Origin: Pseudomonadota bacterium
GTDB lineage: Bacteria > Pseudomonadota > Gammaproteobacteria > Steroidobacterales > Steroidobacteraceae
Reading direction: 5' to 3'
Assembly: GCA_023433465.1 (NCBI GenBank)
Contig: JAEZCR010000262.1
Location: 1-5,531, forward strand
DNA length: 5,531 bases
Of this stretch, positions 1 to 3,161 are shown one piece after another. Made by a program: the position numbers and the translations under genes. Position 1 is the stretch's first letter. Each line of letters starts with the position of its first letter. The notes under the pieces were generated by a model that worked only from the letters and a program-made list of their open reading frames with translations, searched no databases and was not told the DNA's origin.

Positions 1-40
1 CCCCGCCCCCCCCCCCCCCCCCCGCCCCCCCCCCCCCCCC
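1..40. repeat. Near-pure C tract (poly-G on the minus strand) at window edge
   Basis: The first 40 bases are C except for G at positions 5 and 24, giving runs of 18 C (6-23) and 16 C (25-40). The tract lies inside the reading frame of the small lipoprotein. Two explanations remain. One is a real hypermutable homopolymer, as in phase-variable surface genes. The other is a read artefact: sequencing leftward on the minus strand would give poly-G, the no-signal output of two-colour chemistry, and an assembler could extend a contig end with it. The edge position and the sporadic single-base interruptions favour the artefact. Mixed ordinary sequence resumes abruptly at 41. Confidence 0.9.
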
Positions 41-208
41 ATCCGACGTCGCGGAGTCGACCGGGCCGGACTCGGAGGCTGGTACCGCGGTTTCGCTTGC
101 CGGTTCGGCAGGGGACTCGGCCGGCGGAGCGGGCTTCGCGCAGGCCAGCAGCATGATCGCCGACAACGCCGCGCCAGCCGCAATACGAATCGAACGGATA
201 TTCGCCAT
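1..208 (-). CDS. Small lipoprotein, N-terminal part only (runs off the left edge)
   Basis: Reading the minus strand from the ATG at 208-206 gives an open frame to the window edge. It begins MANIRSIRIAAGAALSAIML and continues LAC-AKPAPP, a type II signal peptide: Arg5/Arg8, a hydrophobic stretch, then lipobox LLAC with the lipidated Cys at residue 23. The residue after Cys is Ala, not Asp, so by the Lol rule outer-membrane sorting is expected. Residues 24 to about 56 are rich in Pro, Ala, Glu and Ser, a typical disordered tether. After Asp56 the frame enters the poly-G tract (Gly5-Ala-Gly7), where frame and reality are doubtful. I prefer the start at 208 over the in-frame ATG at 214 because GAGG (220-217) then sits 8 nt upstream, against 2 nt for the other. 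The gene follows the metallopeptidase with a 10-bp gap and its ribosome site overlaps that gene's stop, suggesting translational coupling. The mature function cannot be told from what is present. Confidence 0.7.
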   Translation of the reverse strand, partial: MANIRSIRIAAGAALSAIMLLACAKPAPPAESPAEPASETAVPASESGPVDSATSDGGGGGAGGGGGGG

Positions 209-216
209 GGTCATGA

Positions 217-220
217 CCTC
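217..220 (-). promoter_or_regulatory. Ribosome binding site of the small lipoprotein, overlapping the upstream stop
   Basis: The minus strand reads TGAGGTCATGACCATGG from 221 to 205. GAGG at 220-217 is a good Shine-Dalgarno core and lies 8 nt before the ATG at 208. It shares its first two bases with the TGA stop of the metallopeptidase (221-219), so ribosomes terminating there are placed on the next start. This site decides the start choice for the downstream gene. Confidence 0.6.
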
Positions 221-2486
221 AATTGATCGTCACGGTGAGGTTGTAATCGCCCGGGGTGCCTTGGTCTCCGCAGCCATTGGCGCAATCGTAAACGTCGATG
301 ATGTAGGTGCCGGTCTGGTTCGCGAAAAACGATTCGACCTCGGGGTTCTCGCCCGGGCCGTCGAAACCGACGGCCACGACCGTCCCGTTGCGATACACGA
401 CGAAATCCGTGTCCGCGTTGTTGGTGTTCGATGAGCTCGCGCTGATCGTGACGGTCCGCGTGCTCGGCACCTCGAAGCGAATGAAGCGTCGGTTGCCGAG
501 CGCGTTGTACGTGCCGGCATCGTTGGTGCTGAAAAGCATCACAGGTCCGCCGCCGATGGTCGCGGTGGAAAAAATCGGCAGCACGGCCGAGCTCGGAACG
601 GTCGTCGGAGAAAGTGCCTGCCCCGTGGCGAAGGCATCGACCACCGGATCGATGTTCTGCGCCTGCAGCAACTGGTTGATCGCGGTCTCGTCGCCCGGGC
701 GATCGGCCTTGAGCGCGGCAATGAACGAAAAGACGCTGGTCATCGCGGGCGTCGTGCGCTGCTGGTTCACGAGCACGCTCCAGATCGGCGCGAATCCGAG
801 CGAGAGAGTGTCGGCGCCGTCGGAAGCCGGATCGTAAAGATCCCAGAGAATCGACCAGACCGATGACTCGCTGCAGAAGCAGCCATAGTCTTCGAATGGC
901 GCTCCCGTAGGGTCGGTCGGCGGATTCGTTTCCACGTTGAAATTGCTGGAGCGCTGGGTGCCCGACACCACGTACGAATCGCGTGCGCGCGGATCGTCGA
1001 GCACGATCGCCGAGAACGCGTAGCCGAAGCCTTCTCCGAACGCGACGCGGATATCGAGCTTGTCGCCGCGGCCATGCGCGCCACCGATGTTGTCCGCGCG
1101 CGAGAAGCTGTCCTCGATGTAGTGGCCGAATTCGTGCGCGATGACGTGCTGATCGAACTCGTCGGTGTCCTCGCTCGGATTGGCCGACAGCGTGATGACG
1201 CCGATTCCCGAGTCGTAGAAGGTTTCGCCGCCGGGATTGTCCGCCGCCCAGTCGAGGATGAGCGCCGGGAAATTCGTATTGGGCGCGACCGAGAGCACGG
1301 TCTGCACGGCCTGGTGGATCGTATCGAGGATCGCGAACGGCGCGGACGCGCGCGTGCCGGTCACGACGCCGGCCGCATTGAAGCCGGACGGAATCGCGAG
1401 GTCATGCGCGCCCGCGGTGCTCGAATTGAAAGGCGCCGGGTCCGTGTATTCGTAGGGCGGCGGCGTCGGGGACTGGTCCGCGTCCAGCACGCGGAAGTTC
1501 CAGCGTGGCAGCGGCGAAGAACTGCCGCGCTGCATCTGGGCGACGGCCTGTATGCGGATGCTCGAGTTCGCCGGCACCGACAACGAGTAGCCGCCGTTCT
1601 GGTCCGTCGCACTCGTGGCCAGCACGTTCTGCGTGCTCCCATCGATCGCGCGCACCACGATCCCGCGCGCGGGTTGCATGATCTGGCCGGCGTAGTTCAA
1701 TCCCGTGATGTCGCTGAAGGTGGCGCTGAATGGCACGCGCTGGAACCGGATGGTCCCGCTGACCGTGACGTTACCGCCCGCCGGCGGATTCACCGTGACT
1801 GTCACGGTCGAGGCCGGGCTGGCCGCGCCCTGGTTGTCGGTGACGACGAGTGAAAAGGTCAGCGTGGCCGTGCTCGTGACCGTGGGCGCGAGGAAGGTTG
1901 GCTGCGCGCTCGCAGGATTGGTCAAGGTCACCGTCGGCGCGCCGCCGGATTGCGACCACGCATAGGTTGCGATGGTGCCGTCGGGGTCGCTGCTCGCGGA
2001 GCCGTTCAACGTGACCGTCGTGCCTGACGTCACGGTTTGGGCGGAGCCAGCGTTGGCAGTGGGCGCCACATTGGTACTTGCCGGGTTCACGGTGATCGTC
2101 ACGGTGGATGCCGTACTCGTCGCGCCGCGGTTGTCGGTCACGGTGAGCGAGAACGTGAGCATCGTCGCGCTGGTGACGGTGGGCGCCGTAAAGGTCGGTT
2201 GCGCGATCGCGGTGTTCGACAGCGTGACGGCCGGCGTGCCGGCGCTTTGTGTCCAGGCGTACGTGGCGATGGTGCCGTCGGTGTCGCTGCTCGCCGAACC
2301 ATTCAACGTGACGGTGTCGCCGGCGGTCACGGTCTGCGCGGATCCCGCGTTCGCCACGGGGGAATTGTTCGGAGGCGGAGGCGGAGGCGGAGGCGGGGGA
2401 TCCCCACCATCTCCACCGCCGCCGCATGCGACCAGGAGCAACGCGGTAAGGCCGGCCAGGATCGGTCCACGACTTTTGTAGCGCAT
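219..2486 (-). CDS. PKD-repeat lipoprotein with gluzincin-like zinc metallopeptidase core
   Basis: 755 residues, apparently complete. Residues 1-20 are a lipoprotein signal peptide with lipobox LVAC (Cys21). Gly follows Cys, so outer-membrane anchoring is expected. Residues 22-39 are a Gly/Asp stretch and ten prolines, a rigid spacer. Residues 42-135 and 141-236 are two PKD/Ig-like beta domains (NAGSAQTVT, GTIATYAW, LTFSL.VTD). Residues 239-330 resemble a carboxypeptidase-regulatory-like or CnaB-type beta sandwich. The catalytic region spans about 370-620. HEFGH at 451-455 supplies two zinc-binding His and the general-base Glu452. Glu485 in AFGEGFGYAFS is the likely third ligand, 29 residues after the second His, the gluzincin (MA clan) pattern. 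SSVWSILWDLYD (541-552) is a conserved-looking core helix. Cys536/Cys538 and Cys735/Cys739 could form disulfides. Residues 665-755 look like a pre-peptidase C-terminal (PPC) domain. Inferred role: a surface- or periplasm-exposed peptidase. Substrate and exact MEROPS family are unknown. The Shine-Dalgarno is weak. It is probably co-transcribed with the small lipoprotein after it. Confidence 0.9.
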   Translation of the reverse strand: MRYKSRGPILAGLTALLLVACGGGGDGGDPPPPPPPPPPNNSPVANAGSAQTVTAGDTVTLNGSASSDTDGTIATYAWTQSAGTPAVTLSNTAIAQPTFTAPTVTSATMLTFSLTVTDNRGATSTASTVTITVNPASTNVAPTANAGSAQTVTSGTTVTLNGSASSDPDGTIATYAWSQSGGAPTVTLTNPASAQPTFLAPTVTSTATLTFSLVVTDNQGAASPASTVTVTVNPPAGGNVTVSGTIRFQRVPFSATFSDITGLNYAGQIMQPARGIVVRAIDGSTQNVLATSATDQNGGYSLSVPANSSIRIQAVAQMQRGSSSPLPRWNFRVLDADQSPTPPPYEYTDPAPFNSSTAGAHDLAIPSGFNAAGVVTGTRASAPFAILDTIHQAVQTVLSVAPNTNFPALILDWAADNPGGETFYDSGIGVITLSANPSEDTDEFDQHVIAHEFGHYIEDSFSRADNIGGAHGRGDKLDIRVAFGEGFGYAFSAIVLDDPRARDSYVVSGTQRSSNFNVETNPPTDPTGAPFEDYGCFCSESSVWSILWDLYDPASDGADTLSLGFAPIWSVLVNQQRTTPAMTSVFSFIAALKADRPGDETAINQLLQAQNIDPVVDAFATGQALSPTTVPSSAVLPIFSTATIGGGPVMLFSTNDAGTYNALGNRRFIRFEVPSTRTVTISASSSNTNNADTDFVVYRNGTVVAVGFDGPGENPEVESFFANQTGTYIIDVYDCANGCGDQGTPGDYNLTVTIN
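1785..2363 (-). repeat. Tandem pair of PKD-type repeat units (period 297 bp)
   Basis: Two units of about 94 residues occur in the metallopeptidase with a 99-residue offset: residues 42-135 (2363 to about 2082) and 141-236 (2066 to about 1779). By eye they are a little over three-quarters identical, including exact shared blocks such as ANAGSAQTVT, TVTLNGSASSD and DGTIATYAW. The similarity extends to the DNA, which suggests a fairly recent internal duplication or ongoing homogenisation by recombination. Such domains act as spacers or carbohydrate/protein-binding stalks that hold a catalytic domain off the membrane. Confidence 0.85.
2371..2400. repeat. GGAGGC hexamer repeat encoding the polyproline spacer
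   Basis: On the plus strand GGAGGC is repeated four times (2371-2394) and is followed by GGGGGA. On the minus coding strand it gives alternating CCT and CCG codons, the run of ten prolines at residues 30-39 just after the lipidated Cys. Slippage here would change spacer length in steps of two prolines without breaking the frame. The G-rich plus strand has many GG doublets and could form a two-tetrad quadruplex, which is inference only. Confidence 0.8.
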
Positions 2487-2491
2487 GTCGT

Positions 2492-2497
2492 CTTATA
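2492..2497 (-). promoter_or_regulatory. Possible -10 element for the metallopeptidase operon
   Basis: TATAAG reads on the minus strand at 2497-2492, five bases before the ATG at 2486. It resembles a sigma-70 -10 hexamer. If used, transcription would begin at or within a few bases of the start codon, giving a near-leaderless mRNA, which would fit the lack of a convincing Shine-Dalgarno. The hexamer 17 bp upstream (TCCTAT) does not resemble TTGACA, so the call is weak and the real promoter may lie further up, near the palindrome. Confidence 0.25.
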
Positions 2498-2536
2498 CCG
2501 GCGCGGGAGAGAAGATAGGAGTAGGACTTAGTCGCG

Positions 2537-2569
2537 ATTTTGCGCCAACACGCTTGTTTGGCGCGAAAT
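2537..2569. promoter_or_regulatory. Imperfect palindrome in the divergent intergenic region (candidate operator)
   Basis: The left arm ATTTTGCGCCAACA (2537-2550) and right arm TGTTTGGCGCGAAAT (2555-2569) are inverted repeats around the 4-base centre CGCT. They match except for one extra base in the right arm and one T-G wobble, with a core of GCGCCAA/TTGGCGC. The site is 51 bp upstream of the metallopeptidase start and 75 bp upstream of the phosphatase start. A dimeric repressor or activator site serving one or both divergent genes is the simplest reading. As RNA it would also be a stable hairpin. No regulator is encoded in the window and I do not recognise the consensus. Confidence 0.5.
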
Positions 2570-2643
2570 GCGAACGCCGTCGCGCCACGCGATACCGAAA
2601 GTCAGGGTTTCCGCGACTCCGGTGAACGGGCACCATCGGCTGC

Positions 2644-3144
2644 ATGCGAATCCTGTTTGTTTGCCTCGGGAATATCTGCCGATCCCCGACCGCCGAGGGC
2701 GTGGTGCGGGCGATCGCCGCGCGCGAATTTCCGGAGCTCGACCTGGAAGTGGACTCGGCCGGAACGGCGGACTATCACGTGGGCGAGCCGCCGGACCGGC
2801 GCACGATTGCCGTGGCGCGCCGCCGCGGGTACGAACTCGCGGGCCTACGGGCGCGGCGCGTCACGCGCGGGGATTTCGAGCGCTTCGATCACGTGCTCGC
2901 GATGGATCGCACGAATCTCTCGCACCTCGAATCATTGCGCGGTGCGAAAGCGAGCGCGCGGCTGGGGCTGTTCCTCGAGTACGCGCCGGAATGCGGTCTC
3001 GACGAAGTGCCGGATCCGTATTTCGGCGGCGTCGAGGATTTCGAGCGCGTCATCGACCTGTGCGAGTCCGGGGCGCGCGGCCTGCTCGAGCGCCTCCTGA
3101 AAGAAACGGGGCCCGCGATCCGGTCGGACCGCGGGCCCCGTTGA
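2644..3144 (+). CDS. Low-molecular-weight protein-tyrosine phosphatase
   Basis: 166 residues, a normal length for this cytoplasmic family. The N-terminal P-loop is CLGNICRSP, the CX5R signature: Cys7 is the nucleophile that forms the phosphocysteine intermediate and Arg13 binds phosphate, with Ser14-Pro15 following as usual. VDSAGTADYHVGEPPD (37-52) is the conserved substrate-wall loop. DPYFGG (about 122-127) carries the general-acid Asp. The family dephosphorylates tyrosine phosphoproteins, in bacteria often BY-kinases controlling exopolysaccharide, but no kinase or capsule gene is visible here and the target is unknown. The start is fixed by the MRILFVC opening, although no clear Shine-Dalgarno precedes it. 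The last 11 residues (GPAIRSDRGPR) are encoded by the terminator hairpin shared with rne, so the C-terminus is probably a dispensable extension. It converges with rne across a 17-bp gap. From memory, a ptpA-type phosphatase also lies close to rne in Pseudomonas. Confidence 0.95.
   Translation: MRILFVCLGNICRSPTAEGVVRAIAAREFPELDLEVDSAGTADYHVGEPPDRRTIAVARRRGYELAGLRARRVTRGDFERFDHVLAMDRTNLSHLESLRGAKASARLGLFLEYAPECGLDEVPDPYFGGVEDFERVIDLCESGARGLLERLLKETGPAIRSDRGPR
3105..3142 (-). terminator. Intrinsic terminator of rne, lying inside the phosphatase 3' end
   Basis: AACGGGGCCCGCG (3105-3117) pairs perfectly with CGCGGGCCCCGTT (3130-3142) over 13 bp. After one A/C mismatch, TCC/GGA adds three more pairs around a GGTC loop (3122-3125). 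On the minus strand the stem begins 20 nt after the rne stop and is followed by TCTTTC, so with the stem's closing TT the transcript ends in a U-rich run, a classic intrinsic terminator for rne. On the plus strand the stem is followed by GAACGCAT, which is not U-rich, so termination of the phosphatase transcript there is less certain. The hairpin overlaps the phosphatase coding sequence and its stop. Confidence 0.8.
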
Positions 3145-3161
3145 ACGCATCGCCCGGCTAA

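Noticed and set aside
1074..1853. 259-codon plus-strand frame opposite the metallopeptidase core
   Set aside because: Arg-rich high-GC shadow. The minus strand encodes recognisable lipobox, PKD and HEFGH features throughout the same span.
1785..2363. Direct repeats considered as a CRISPR array or mobile element ends
   Set aside because: The 297-bp period is continuous coding sequence for two PKD domains, without short repeats, unique spacers or transposase.
1705..2481. Plus-strand open frames opposite the PKD repeats, including Val/Thr-rich products
   Set aside because: They are antisense shadows. GTG/GTC and ACC/ACG codons are reverse complements, so a TVT-rich protein yields a similar VTV-rich frame on the other strand. 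They lack ribosome sites and family features.
2571..2643. Promoter for the phosphatase
   Set aside because: GATACC near 2591 is a weak -10 look-alike and nothing resembling a -35 lies at proper spacing. I could not support a call.
2540..3161. Two other plus-strand frames overlapping the phosphatase, each longer than the real gene
   Set aside because: Both give Arg/Ala/Ser-rich products without motifs, while the frame starting at 2644 carries the complete CX5R phosphatase signature and DPYFGG.
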